From SKLM01 sp964450435 (GTDB lineage Bacteria > Chloroflexota > Anaerolineae > B4-G1): a stretch of DNA of 23,073 bases. Of the stretch, positions 15,528 to 23,073 are shown in pieces; the stretch's first letter is position 1, and each line of letters opens with the position of its first letter. The stretch is taken from contig CAYVCX010000048.1 of NCBI GenBank assembly GCA_964450435.1, positions 1 through 23,073 on the forward strand. The letters run 5' to 3'. The notes beneath the pieces were generated by a model. The model searched no databases and had not been told where the DNA came from. It was given only the letters and a program-made list of their open reading frames with translations. The translations under genes and the position numbers were made by a program.

Positions 15528-16571
15528 ATGGGCATGGGGCAGAGGGGAGAATGGATTCCGCCCAACGCGCCGCTGAGTGAAGGCTATTGGCAAGCGTTGT
15601 TGCGCGATGGGGAGAATGGCAGACCCGCGCCCATCGCCGCGGAGGCAGCGCCTTGGGCTGAGGGGATTTCTGACGCATCGACGTCACCTTTAGAACCTGA
15701 CGAGTCGAGCAGCGCCGGCGATCCGTGGGAAGAAGCCCGCGCGCTGATGGATGAAGGGGAGATCCTGGAGCTGCCCGTCGTCGGATGCAACCGGGGGGGG
15801 CTTCTGGTCGGATGGAGGGATTTGCGCGGGTTCGTTCCCGCTTCTCATCTGCTTGATCTGAGTCCCTCAGCGGAGGAGGAGGAGCGGCAGGAGGAGCTGC
15901 AGCACTTGATAGGAACCAGGCTGCCGCTGAAGATCATTGAGCTGGATCCGGACAGCAACCGCTTCGTCCTCTCCGAGCGGGCAACCCGGGTGGACGACGG
16001 TCGTCCTGAGGTGGTCTTGAGCGAACTTGAGCCGGGTGAAGTCTGTGAAGGGCGAGTGACCAATCTCTGTTCCTTCGGAGCTTTCGTGGACCTGGGGGGA
16101 TTTGAGGGCCTGGTTCACATCTCGGAGCTCTCTTGGGGCCGGGTCGGCCGTCCGAGCGATGTGCTCGAGATTGGGCAGCCTGTGCAAGTCTACGTACTGA
16201 ATGTAGAACCCGAGCGCGAGCGCGTGGGTCTCAGCATCAAGCGCCTCCAGCCCAATCCCTGGGAATCTGTGGAGGAGCGCTACTCGGTCGGTGAGACTGT
16301 GAATGGGAAGGTTACCCACGTGGTTGACTTTGGTGCGTTTGTTCAGATAGAGGAGGGGCTGGAAGGGCTGATTCACGTCTCGGAGTTAGGCGCGGCAGGT
16401 CCCTCCGATCCGCAGGACGTGCTGCGAGTGGGCGATCACGTCTCCGTCGAAGTGCTCGATATCGATCGGGAGCGACGCAGGATGGGGCTGCGGCTGGAGC
16501 ATCTGCGAGACCGCGAGGTGGGCCCCGAGGCAGCGAATCGTGAGACTCAGAGAGTGGTCTCCGGGGAATAG
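15528..16571 (+). CDS. S1 RNA-binding domain protein (three S1 repeats, ribosomal protein S1-like)
   Basis: Predicted RNA-binding protein, 347 aa. An acidic, Ser/Pro-rich N-terminal stretch (about 1-70) is followed by three S1 OB-folds: a divergent one (about 74-150, GGLLVGWRDLRGFVPASHL), and two canonical ones at about 168-240 (GRVTNLCSFGAFVDLGGFEG, then LVHISELSW) and 253-325 (VNGKVTHVVDFGAFVQIEEG, then LIHVSEL). Ribosomal protein S1 usually has four to six repeats, so this is a short S1 or a specialised S1-like regulator. The start at 15528 has AGGAGG nine bases ahead. The frame is open upstream to 15147 through a tandem repeat. The stop is six bases before ftsK, so the two are likely cotranscribed. 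Confidence 0.88.
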   Translation: MGMGQRGEWIPPNAPLSEGYWQALLRDGENGRPAPIAAEAAPWAEGISDASTSPLEPDESSSAGDPWEEARALMDEGEILELPVVGCNRGGLLVGWRDLRGFVPASHLLDLSPSAEEEERQEELQHLIGTRLPLKIIELDPDSNRFVLSERATRVDDGRPEVVLSELEPGEVCEGRVTNLCSFGAFVDLGGFEGLVHISELSWGRVGRPSDVLEIGQPVQVYVLNVEPERERVGLSIKRLQPNPWESVEERYSVGETVNGKVTHVVDFGAFVQIEEGLEGLIHVSELGAAGPSDPQDVLRVGDHVSVEVLDIDRERRRMGLRLEHLRDREVGPEAANRETQRVVSGE

Positions 16572-16577
16572 GGCGGG

Positions 16578-18764
16578 ATGACCAGGAGAAGGAAGGCCTG
16601 GCCGGCAAGGACGATCTTGACCAGCCCCCTGCTCCAGCAGATCCTGGCTCTGCTGGTCGTCGCGCTGGGCACGATCACACTGCTGGCGGTGTTCGGCGTG
16701 GCCGATGGGCGGTGGGCCAATGCCTGGATTGACTTCCTGCGCCACCTGGTAGGCTGGGGCGTGTACCCTGTGGGGGCGGCCATTACCCTTGCAGGTCTGC
16801 TTTGGCTTCAGTATCTCCTTGATCGAGATATCCACTGGCGGTGGCGGCCCTTCATCGGCGCCGAGTTGGTGTTCTTCGGGCTTCTGGGGTTGACGCACGC
16901 TATGCTGGGCCGCGGCGATCCATGGTCATTGGTCGAGCGGAGCGCCGGCGGCGGATTGGTTGGCTGGGGCCTCTCGGTCTTCCTGTTGACCTATCTGGGA
17001 TGGCTTCCCACTGTATTGCTTCTGGCCGCCCTGGTGACGCTGGGCCTGGGACTCGCCTTCGACCTGACGGTCGACGACCTCAGGCGAACGGTGCGGGTGG
17101 TGCAGGGAGGGATCGCTGTCTATCGGGCTCGCCGTGCCAGGAGGCAATCCAGACGCGAGTCACCGCCGCCGAGCGCGGCTGGAGCTGCGCTGGAGGACCC
17201 TTCGAGAGAGCGGAATCCCGTTTCGCCCTCGCCGAAAGACGTGGCTCCTCCGGTCTCCAAGGGCGAGTCGGCAGTGCGGCGGCGCAAGTCGCCTCTGCCG
17301 CCGATCAACCTGCTCGATGAGTCTGAAGGTCCTCCGCTGACGGACCAGCAGATTCGTAGGAAGTCGCGCATCATCAAGGAGACGCTGTCGCAGTTTGGGC
17401 TGCCTGTGGAGGTCGTAGAGGTGCGCATGGGTCCCACTGTGACTCAGTTCGGTGTCGAGCCAGGGTTTGTGGAGCGCGCCCGCTCCAGTGAGCGGAAGGT
17501 GCGCGTCAAGCAGATAAGCCAGCGGGCGGACGACTTGGCGCTGGCACTGGCCACCCCACGGCTCCGGGTGGAGGCCCCCGTGCCCGGACGTCCCTTCGTG
17601 GGCATTGAGGTGCCCAATGAGGAGATCCAGGTCGTGAGTGTCCGCGAAGTGATGGCGTCGCAGGCGTTCCGGAGCCTCGATTCACCTCTTGCCATCGCCC
17701 TGGGGCACGATGTTGCCGGTCAGGCGGTTGTGGCGGACCTCGCCAAGATGCCCCACCTCCTCATTGCCGGCACTACCGGCTCTGGGAAGTCGGTATGCAT
17801 CAAGTCCATCACCACCTGTTTGGTCTGCAATAACACTCCGGACGAGCTGCGGCTGGTGATGATCGACCCCAAGATGGTGGAGTTGGTGCGCTTCAATGGG
17901 CTTCCGCACATCTATGGTGAGGTCGAGGTGGACTTGGATCGCGTCGTGAAGGTTCTGCGTTGGGTGGCCCTGGAGATGGACGAGCGCTACAAGCGTTTTG
18001 CCGATGCCTCGGCCCGCCATCTGGATGACTACAACCGTCAGATGGGCAAGAGGGACCAGCCGACACTGCCCCGCATTGTCGTCTTGATCGACGAGTTAGC
18101 TGATCTGATGATGCTCGCCCCCGAAGCCGTCGAGCAACTGCTGTGCCGCATTGCCCAGATGGGCCGTGCCACGGGCATACACCTGGTCGTGGCCACCCAG
18201 CGGCCGAGCACCGATGTGGTCACCGGTCTGATCAAGGCCAACTTCCCCGCTCGGATCTCCTTCGCCACTGCCAGCCAGGTCGACTCGCGAGTCATCCTCG
18301 ACATGCAGGGCGCCGAAACGCTCCTGGGAGACGGTGACATGCTCTACCTGGCGGCGGATGCTGGGTACCCGGTGCGCGTTCAGGGTTGCTACGTGGGGCC
18401 GGACGAGTTAGATCGAGTCATCGCCTTCTGGCGCAAGGAGGTCGGCCCGGTTGACGAAAAGAGTCCGTGGAAGCAGATGATGCCCCCAGAGAAGCCCGCG
18501 GGCTCAGACGATGACCAGTTCGACCCCGACTACGTCGATGAGGATATGCTGCAGCGAGCCATCGCCCTGGTGAAGGAGCGGGGTACTGCCTCCGCCTCTC
18601 TCCTGCAGCGGCGCCTCCACGTCGGCTATCCGCGTGCCGCGCGATTGATGGAGGTGATGACAGAGATGGACATCATCGGGCCGCCTGTGGCTGGTGGTCG
18701 CCGGCGGGATGTGCTCCTCGAGGGGGAGGGCCAAGATGAGGACCTGCCCGATGACGCGTCCTGA
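16578..18764 (+). CDS. ftsK: DNA translocase FtsK/SpoIIIE
   Basis: Septum-located ATP-driven DNA pump that moves chromosome ends into daughter cells, 728 aa. Four N-terminal TM helices (within residues about 15-165) are followed by a short charged linker, an alpha/beta motor domain with Walker A GTTGSGKS (398-405) and Walker B VVLIDELADL (D505-E506), and the conserved VVATQRPSTDVVTGLIKANF stretch. The C-terminal winged-helix gamma domain (about 655-715), which reads the orienting DNA motif, contains ASLLQRRLHVGYPRAARLME. The linker is short, as in SpoIIIE, unlike the long E. coli FtsK linker. The ATG follows the S1 gene stop by six bases with GGGCGGG in front. All domains are intact. Confidence 0.95.
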   Translation: MTRRRKAWPARTILTSPLLQQILALLVVALGTITLLAVFGVADGRWANAWIDFLRHLVGWGVYPVGAAITLAGLLWLQYLLDRDIHWRWRPFIGAELVFFGLLGLTHAMLGRGDPWSLVERSAGGGLVGWGLSVFLLTYLGWLPTVLLLAALVTLGLGLAFDLTVDDLRRTVRVVQGGIAVYRARRARRQSRRESPPPSAAGAALEDPSRERNPVSPSPKDVAPPVSKGESAVRRRKSPLPPINLLDESEGPPLTDQQIRRKSRIIKETLSQFGLPVEVVEVRMGPTVTQFGVEPGFVERARSSERKVRVKQISQRADDLALALATPRLRVEAPVPGRPFVGIEVPNEEIQVVSVREVMASQAFRSLDSPLAIALGHDVAGQAVVADLAKMPHLLIAGTTGSGKSVCIKSITTCLVCNNTPDELRLVMIDPKMVELVRFNGLPHIYGEVEVDLDRVVKVLRWVALEMDERYKRFADASARHLDDYNRQMGKRDQPTLPRIVVLIDELADLMMLAPEAVEQLLCRIAQMGRATGIHLVVATQRPSTDVVTGLIKANFPARISFATASQVDSRVILDMQGAETLLGDGDMLYLAADAGYPVRVQGCYVGPDELDRVIAFWRKEVGPVDEKSPWKQMMPPEKPAGSDDDQFDPDYVDEDMLQRAIALVKERGTASASLLQRRLHVGYPRAARLMEVMTEMDIIGPPVAGGRRRDVLLEGEGQDEDLPDDAS

Positions 18765-19083
18765 TCCTTGACCTGACGGAGCGGCACGGCCGGCGGGAAG
18801 GTCCCCACTCCAATGCCGGTCGTGCTGACCGGTGGTGTACCAGGTCGAGTCAGGAGTACCGTGGCGCTGATCTCCGGCACGTGTTTTGCTCACCGGCGCT
18901 CTCGTGGAACCGCTGGATCGCACCGCGGGCGCAGTATCGGGCTTTCTGTTGCTCTCTCTGTTCGCCACGAAGCGCCCGCGGTCCAGCCTCTCGCCCGATC
19001 GCCCCGAGAGCAGCCTCTTCCAGATAGTCCGATGTTTTCCGGGCATCGCGCTTCCGGGGCCCTGGGAGCGCGGCGGAGAGCTT
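18765..19083. other. 319-bp gap between ftsK and topA
   Basis: The frame of topA stays open back to 18886, but this part lacks TopA similarity and the true start has its own ribosome site at 19084. I see no tRNA, good terminator or convincing promoter here. It presumably carries the topA promoter or is a long intergenic leader. Confidence 0.45.
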
Positions 19084-21276
19084 GTGAAGCTGATTATCGT
19101 CGAATCCCCAACTAAGGCAAAAGCCCTGCGCGGCTTCCTCGGGCGCGACTATCGGGTGCTGGCCACAATGGGCCACATCCGCGACCTGCCGCCCAAGGAG
19201 CTGGGCGTGGACGTGGAGGACGACTTCCGCCCCACCTACTGGTACCGCCGCGGGGGCAGACAGGTGGCACGGCGCATCAAGGAAGTGGCTGACCAGGCCA
19301 GCGCCGTCTACCTGGCTACCGACCCCGACCGGGAGGGGGAGGCCATCGCCTGGCACGTGGTCGAGGCTCTCAAGTCCGCGCTGGAAACCAAGGAGGCGTG
19401 TCGCGTCACCTTTCACGAGATCACGCGCCCGGCGGTGAAGGCCGCAATGGCCAGCCCTGGCTCCCTCGACACGGACCTGGTGAATGCTCAGCAGGCGCGC
19501 CGCATCTTGGATCGGCTGGTAGGCTACCAGGTCAGCCCGGTCTTGTGGAAGGCGATCAAGGGACGCAAGGGGCTCTCCGCCGGGCGGGTGCAGACGGTAG
19601 CGCTGCGGCTGGTGGTGGAGCGCGATCGGGAGATTGAGGGCTTCGATCCCGAGGAATACTGGCTGCTGGAGATCGAACTGTCGAAGATCACCGACCAAGA
19701 TCACCGCTTCCGGGCCCGCTTGGTGGAGATCGATGGTGAGAAGGCGGATCTGAGAACCGAGGGTGCGGTGCAGCCTATCGTGGATCAAATCAGCGCGGCG
19801 GATTACAGGGTGCTGCAGGTCAGGCGGGAGCGAAAACAACGCCGGCCCTACCCGCCTTACACCACCAGCGCGCTCCAGGGTGACGCGGCCCGCAAGCTCC
19901 ACTGGGGTGCCAGCAAGACGATGCGTGTGGCTCAGCAGCTCTACGAGGGCATCGATCTGCCTGACGAAGGGACCGTCGGCCTGATCACCTATATGCGCAC
20001 CGACAGCACCCACGTGGCTGAGTTGGCGCAGCACGAGGCCCGCCAGGTTGTCGCTCAGTACTGGGGCGAGGACTATCTCCCCGCCAGGCCGCCTCAGTAT
20101 GAGACGAAGTCCAAAGCCGCCCAGGAGGCGCACGAAGCGATTCGGCCGACTTCCTCTGTTCGCACGCCCAAGGCAATGCGTGAGTATCTGACGTCCGACC
20201 AGGCGGCCTTGTACGAATGGATCTGGCGGCGGTTTATCGCCAGTCAAATGAAGCCCGCTGTCTACAACGACACAACGGTGGACGTCGTCTGCTCGTGTGG
20301 TGGGGAGGATCTTCCCTACCTCTTCCGCGCCAGCGGGCGAGAGCTGCTTTGCAAGGGCTTCATGGAGGTGTACCCGGTCCGCTGGTCGCAGCGGTCGAGC
20401 CGTCACCTGGGCGCTGCCAACCAGGATCTTCCGCCGCTGACAATTGAGGAGCCCCTGCTGCTCCACGAGATGATCCCCGAGCAGCGCTTCACCGAGCCAC
20501 CCCCGCACTTCAACGAATCGAGCCTGATCAAGGAGCTGGAGAAGCGCGGCATCGGCCGCCCCAGCACCTACGCGGGGATTGTGGGCACGCTCTTCACGCG
20601 CAAATACATGAGACGTGAGGGGAGGGCGATCCTGGCCGAGCCGCTGGGCTTCGCGGTCTGTGACTTCCTGGTGGAGCGGTTTCCAGATCTCTTTGCCGTC
20701 CCGTTCACGGCGAACATGGAGGAGGATCTCGACCGCATCGCTCGGGGTGAGCGGGCGATGGTCGATGTGCTGAGTGAATTCTACCGACCCTTCGAGGCAG
20801 CCCTGAGGGCAGCGCTGAAGGGACCGCGAGACGAGACCGTCACTGTGCCGCCAAGGCGAGCCGCGCCGGCAGTGACCACCGAGAAATGCCCGGAATGCGG
20901 TGGAGGTGTCGTCGTACGGAGCGGGAAGCACGGCGAGTTCAAGGGATGTTCGAATTTCCCCACCTGTGAGTGGACAGGGCCGTTGAAGGGCGAGGCGCAA
21001 AAGCGCGCCTCAACCGGTGAGACTTGCCCCGAGTGCGGCGGCGATGTTGTCGTCCGCCGGGGGAAGTACGGGCGCTTCCGGGCCTGCTCTGCCTTCCCTG
21101 ACTGTCGATGGAGCGCTTCCCTCACAGTCGGCACCTGCCCGAAGTGCGGCGGCGACCTGGTGGAGCGGAGAGCGAAGCAGGGCATCTTCTGGGGCTGCTC
21201 CAACTATCCCGATTGCCGCCATCGCCAGCGGCCTGACCCTCCGGCGCAACCGGAGGAGGGGCAGGCCGCGGCGTGA
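19084..21276 (+). CDS. topA: DNA topoisomerase I (type IA)
   Basis: Relaxes negative supercoils by single-strand passage, 730 aa. The chosen GTG start (VKLIIVESPTKAKAL) has GGAGAG just ahead. The Toprim domain is at residues 1-about 120, with the metal-binding ATDPDREGEAIAWH. The catalytic tyrosine is Tyr303 in GLITYMRTDST. The C-terminus holds three four-cysteine zinc ribbons, each with a CPECGG or CPKCGG knuckle and a second Cys pair (CSNFPTC, CSAFPDC, CSNYPDC). They bind single-stranded DNA and help decatenation. The stop overlaps the dinB start (GTGA), so the two are translationally coupled. Upstream in-frame sequence to 18886 is not part of the protein by family comparison. Confidence 0.96.
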   Translation: MKLIIVESPTKAKALRGFLGRDYRVLATMGHIRDLPPKELGVDVEDDFRPTYWYRRGGRQVARRIKEVADQASAVYLATDPDREGEAIAWHVVEALKSALETKEACRVTFHEITRPAVKAAMASPGSLDTDLVNAQQARRILDRLVGYQVSPVLWKAIKGRKGLSAGRVQTVALRLVVERDREIEGFDPEEYWLLEIELSKITDQDHRFRARLVEIDGEKADLRTEGAVQPIVDQISAADYRVLQVRRERKQRRPYPPYTTSALQGDAARKLHWGASKTMRVAQQLYEGIDLPDEGTVGLITYMRTDSTHVAELAQHEARQVVAQYWGEDYLPARPPQYETKSKAAQEAHEAIRPTSSVRTPKAMREYLTSDQAALYEWIWRRFIASQMKPAVYNDTTVDVVCSCGGEDLPYLFRASGRELLCKGFMEVYPVRWSQRSSRHLGAANQDLPPLTIEEPLLLHEMIPEQRFTEPPPHFNESSLIKELEKRGIGRPSTYAGIVGTLFTRKYMRREGRAILAEPLGFAVCDFLVERFPDLFAVPFTANMEEDLDRIARGERAMVDVLSEFYRPFEAALRAALKGPRDETVTVPPRRAAPAVTTEKCPECGGGVVVRSGKHGEFKGCSNFPTCEWTGPLKGEAQKRASTGETCPECGGDVVVRRGKYGRFRACSAFPDCRWSASLTVGTCPKCGGDLVERRAKQGIFWGCSNYPDCRHRQRPDPPAQPEEGQAAA

Positions 21277-22415
21277 CTCACGCCCCCAGGTTGCCCCTCG
21301 ACGTTCAGCCCTTCTCCGGGAGGGAAGAGGGAGGCACCCGCAGCTCTTCGGCCCCAGACCTCCATCGCGCCATTGTCCACCTGGACCTCGATGCGTTCTA
21401 CGCTGCCGTCGAGACCCTCGAGAATCCCGACCTGGCGGGCAAACCCGTCCTCGTCGGTGGGCGACCCGAGAGCCGAGGCGTTGTGGCTGCCGCCTCCTAC
21501 GCCGCGCGAGAATACGGCGTCCACTCGGCGATGCCCATGTACCGGGCGGTCCGGCTCTGTCCCACAGCACTCGTGCTGCCGCCCCGGTTTGACCTCTACC
21601 GGGAGTACTCGCGGCGGGTAATGGCAATTCTGGACGAAACCACGCCGGTAATTGAGAAGATCAGCATCGATGAGGCCTACCTAGACCTCACCGAGCAGGT
21701 GAGTCAGTGGCAGGATGCCGTGACCCTCGCCCGGCGACTGCAGGAGCGGGTGCGCAACGAGCTGGGGCTGTCGGCGTCGTTGGGAGTGGCGACCAACAAA
21801 CTCGTGGCGAAGGTAGCCTCGGACCACGACAAGCCCGGAGGGCTGACCGTGGTGTCCCCGGGCCAGGAAGGGGCGTTTCTCAAGCCGCTGCCTGTGTCGG
21901 TGATCTGGGGGATCGGTCCGGTCACTGCCGAGAAGCTGGCGCAGATGGGCGTGACTACGGTCGGCGACCTGGCCCAGTTGTCGGGACCCGAGTTGACCGC
22001 GTCCTTCGGAGAGCATGGGGCGGCCATGGCCCGGCGCGCTCGGGGGATCGACCGGCGTGCAGTGGTGACGGAGCACCAACGGAAGTCGGTAAGCCGAGAG
22101 AGGACGTTCCGGCACGATCTACAGGAGATGGAGGCCTTGAAGAGGCAGCTGTGGAGGCTGAGTCAGAGCGTGGCCCAGCGGCTCGAGGAGGCCGGTGTCG
22201 CGGCCGGGACGATAGCGATCAAGCTGCGCTACGACGATTTCCAGACGCTAACTCGTCAGATGAGCCTTGACGTGCCAGCGGAGGATGAGGTGCGGATCTA
22301 CCGGGCGGCGCTGGTGCTGCTGATGCAGGCCTGGGAGCGTGGACGTCCAGTCCGACTGCTGGGCGTGGGGGGCGCCGATCTGGCGCCACCGACAGGTCAG
22401 ATGAAGCTGATCTGA
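21273..22415 (+). CDS. dinB: DNA polymerase IV (Y-family translesion polymerase)
   Basis: Error-prone polymerase that copies past DNA lesions, 380 aa. The catalytic core shows VHLDLDAFYAAVE with metal-binding Asp38 and the steric-gate aromatic Tyr43, and SIDEAYLDL with Asp133-Glu134. The thumb has a helix-hairpin-helix (WGIGPVTAEKLAQMGV), and the little-finger domain includes KSVSRERTF. An extra N-terminal segment of about 30 residues precedes the core. The last residues, QMKLI, resemble the beta-clamp-binding peptide at the Pol IV C-terminus. The GTG start shares bases with the topA stop (GTGA), and GGAGGAGGGG lies about 14 bases upstream. No SOS box can be expected in front because the gene is inside the topA operon. 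Confidence 0.95.
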   Translation: MTHAPRLPLDVQPFSGREEGGTRSSSAPDLHRAIVHLDLDAFYAAVETLENPDLAGKPVLVGGRPESRGVVAAASYAAREYGVHSAMPMYRAVRLCPTALVLPPRFDLYREYSRRVMAILDETTPVIEKISIDEAYLDLTEQVSQWQDAVTLARRLQERVRNELGLSASLGVATNKLVAKVASDHDKPGGLTVVSPGQEGAFLKPLPVSVIWGIGPVTAEKLAQMGVTTVGDLAQLSGPELTASFGEHGAAMARRARGIDRRAVVTEHQRKSVSRERTFRHDLQEMEALKRQLWRLSQSVAQRLEEAGVAAGTIAIKLRYDDFQTLTRQMSLDVPAEDEVRIYRAALVLLMQAWERGRPVRLLGVGGADLAPPTGQMKLI

Positions 22416-22464
22416 GCGCGGTCTGAGAGCTGCATGAAGCAGTTGTTACGAGAGCCGAGCAGGG

Positions 22465-22923
22465 TTAGCCACCGTTGGTTTTCCAGGGCAGACGTCCTTC
22501 GATCTCGATCTCCAGGGCAAAGCTCAGGAACGTTCGAATGAAGATGATGGCCCCTAGAATCCCCACGCTGCGATAGGTCGGGCGCACTGCTACGGTGCGA
22601 ATGATGTCAGCCGCCACCAGGAACTCCAGGCCGAGGAGAATCGCCTGCCCGAGATGCTCACGGTAGTCGCGGCACGCGTCGAGGGTCTCCAGTGCTCCAA
22701 TCGAATCCCGCACGAACTGGATGCCCGCCGCCACGGCGCCTCTCAGGATGATGAGGATGCCCATGATTTCGATGCCTGTTGACGCGACCTCCGCCGCTAC
22801 CATAAAGAAGGGCAACATCCCTGTCACGGAGGAGGTATCAGAGACCTCAGCGGTCTGGAACGAGCATCCCGCGACGAGCAGCAGAAGCAGCGCTGCCGGA
22901 AGATGACCTCTGTGAACTCTCAC
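22465..22923 (-). CDS. DUF1622-family membrane protein with lipoprotein-like signal
   Basis: Small membrane protein of 152 aa, matching DUF1622 by its conserved block LGLEFLVAADIIRTVAVRPT and FIRTFLSFALEIEIEGRLPW. Family function is unknown. The N-terminus is basic then hydrophobic and ends in a textbook lipobox, LVAGC (Cys20), so the first helix may be a lipoprotein signal rather than a plain TM segment. Two or three further TM helices follow (about 38-65 and 90-135). The GTG start at 22923 has AGGAGG six bases ahead. It is convergent with dinB, with only 49 bp between stops and no strong terminator in the gap. It has its own promoter near 23027-23054. Confidence 0.85.
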   Translation of the reverse strand: MRVHRGHLPAALLLLLVAGCSFQTAEVSDTSSVTGMLPFFMVAAEVASTGIEIMGILIILRGAVAAGIQFVRDSIGALETLDACRDYREHLGQAILLGLEFLVAADIIRTVAVRPTYRSVGILGAIIFIRTFLSFALEIEIEGRLPWKTNGG

Positions 22924-23026
22924 TGTTGCCTCCTGGGCTGTTCTGGATCCTGACGTCCTCCTGTCAGCGATGGCGGGAGGGTAGCATCCTCACGGTGATT
23001 GGTTGGAGTGTACTCTACTCACGCAT

Positions 23027-23054
23027 ACTTTACCACAATCCTCTAGGATTCCAA
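23027..23054 (-). promoter_or_regulatory. Candidate promoter of the DUF1622 gene with palindromic spacer
   Basis: Minus-strand TTGGAA (23054-23049) and TAAAGT (23032-23027), 16-bp spacing, moderate matches. An inverted repeat (AATCCT/AGGATT, 2-bp spacer) at 23037-23050 fills the spacer and touches the -35, a plausible operator position. Confidence 0.45.
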
Positions 23055-23073
23055 TACGACAGCCGGTAGCCGC

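Noticed and set aside
18850..21000. 716-codon open frame on the minus strand opposite topA
   Set aside because: It lies antisense to a clear topoisomerase I with intact motifs. Its composition (Arg, His, Leu, Gln rich) is that of a mirror frame in GC-rich DNA, and no ribosome site or domain is visible.

Overview
This is a GC-rich bacterial chromosomal segment. I infer a Chloroflexota-like (Anaerolineae-type) organism. The main clue is the Thr/Pro/Glu-rich linker behind the lipoprotein signal of the solute-binding protein, a style common in that phylum. The gene neighbourhood (membrane GAF/HTH regulator, S1-repeat protein, FtsK, TopA, Pol IV) is compatible but does not prove it. No CRISPR array, tRNA, rRNA, insertion sequence or phage gene is visible.

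Left part, minus strand (1-7647). A possible partial ORF touches the left edge, followed by about 500 bp without a convincing gene. An oligopeptide-type ABC importer follows: lipoprotein binding protein, then DppB-like and DppC-like permeases. No ATPase gene is in the window. About 520 nt upstream of the binding-protein gene lies a well-formed FMN riboswitch (4893-5042, minus). It has a perfect-consensus sigma70 promoter in front and two intrinsic terminators behind, and the first downstream gene is the importer. This is the most interesting feature: it suggests a flavin-repressed importer of a peptide-transporter type. Further upstream is a threonine-to-glycine module, an SDR-type L-threonine 3-dehydrogenase (tdh) and 2-amino-3-ketobutyrate CoA ligase (kbl). 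It is driven by a strong promoter that overlaps a divergent promoter.

Middle part, plus strand (7914-13189). The divergent promoter serves a GH36 alpha-galactosidase-like enzyme. A small housekeeping cluster follows: endonuclease III (nth), a YraN-family protein and tRNA dimethylallyltransferase (miaA). A GNAT acetyltransferase comes next with its own promoter and a palindrome at the predicted transcription start.

Right part, plus strand (13351-22415). A multi-TM/GAF/HTH membrane-bound transcription regulator is followed by a 15-bp tandem repeat, a triple-S1-domain RNA-binding protein, FtsK/SpoIIIE translocase, topoisomerase I with three zinc ribbons, and DNA polymerase IV whose start overlaps the topA stop. 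A convergent minus-strand gene for a DUF1622-type membrane protein with a lipoprotein-like signal closes the window.
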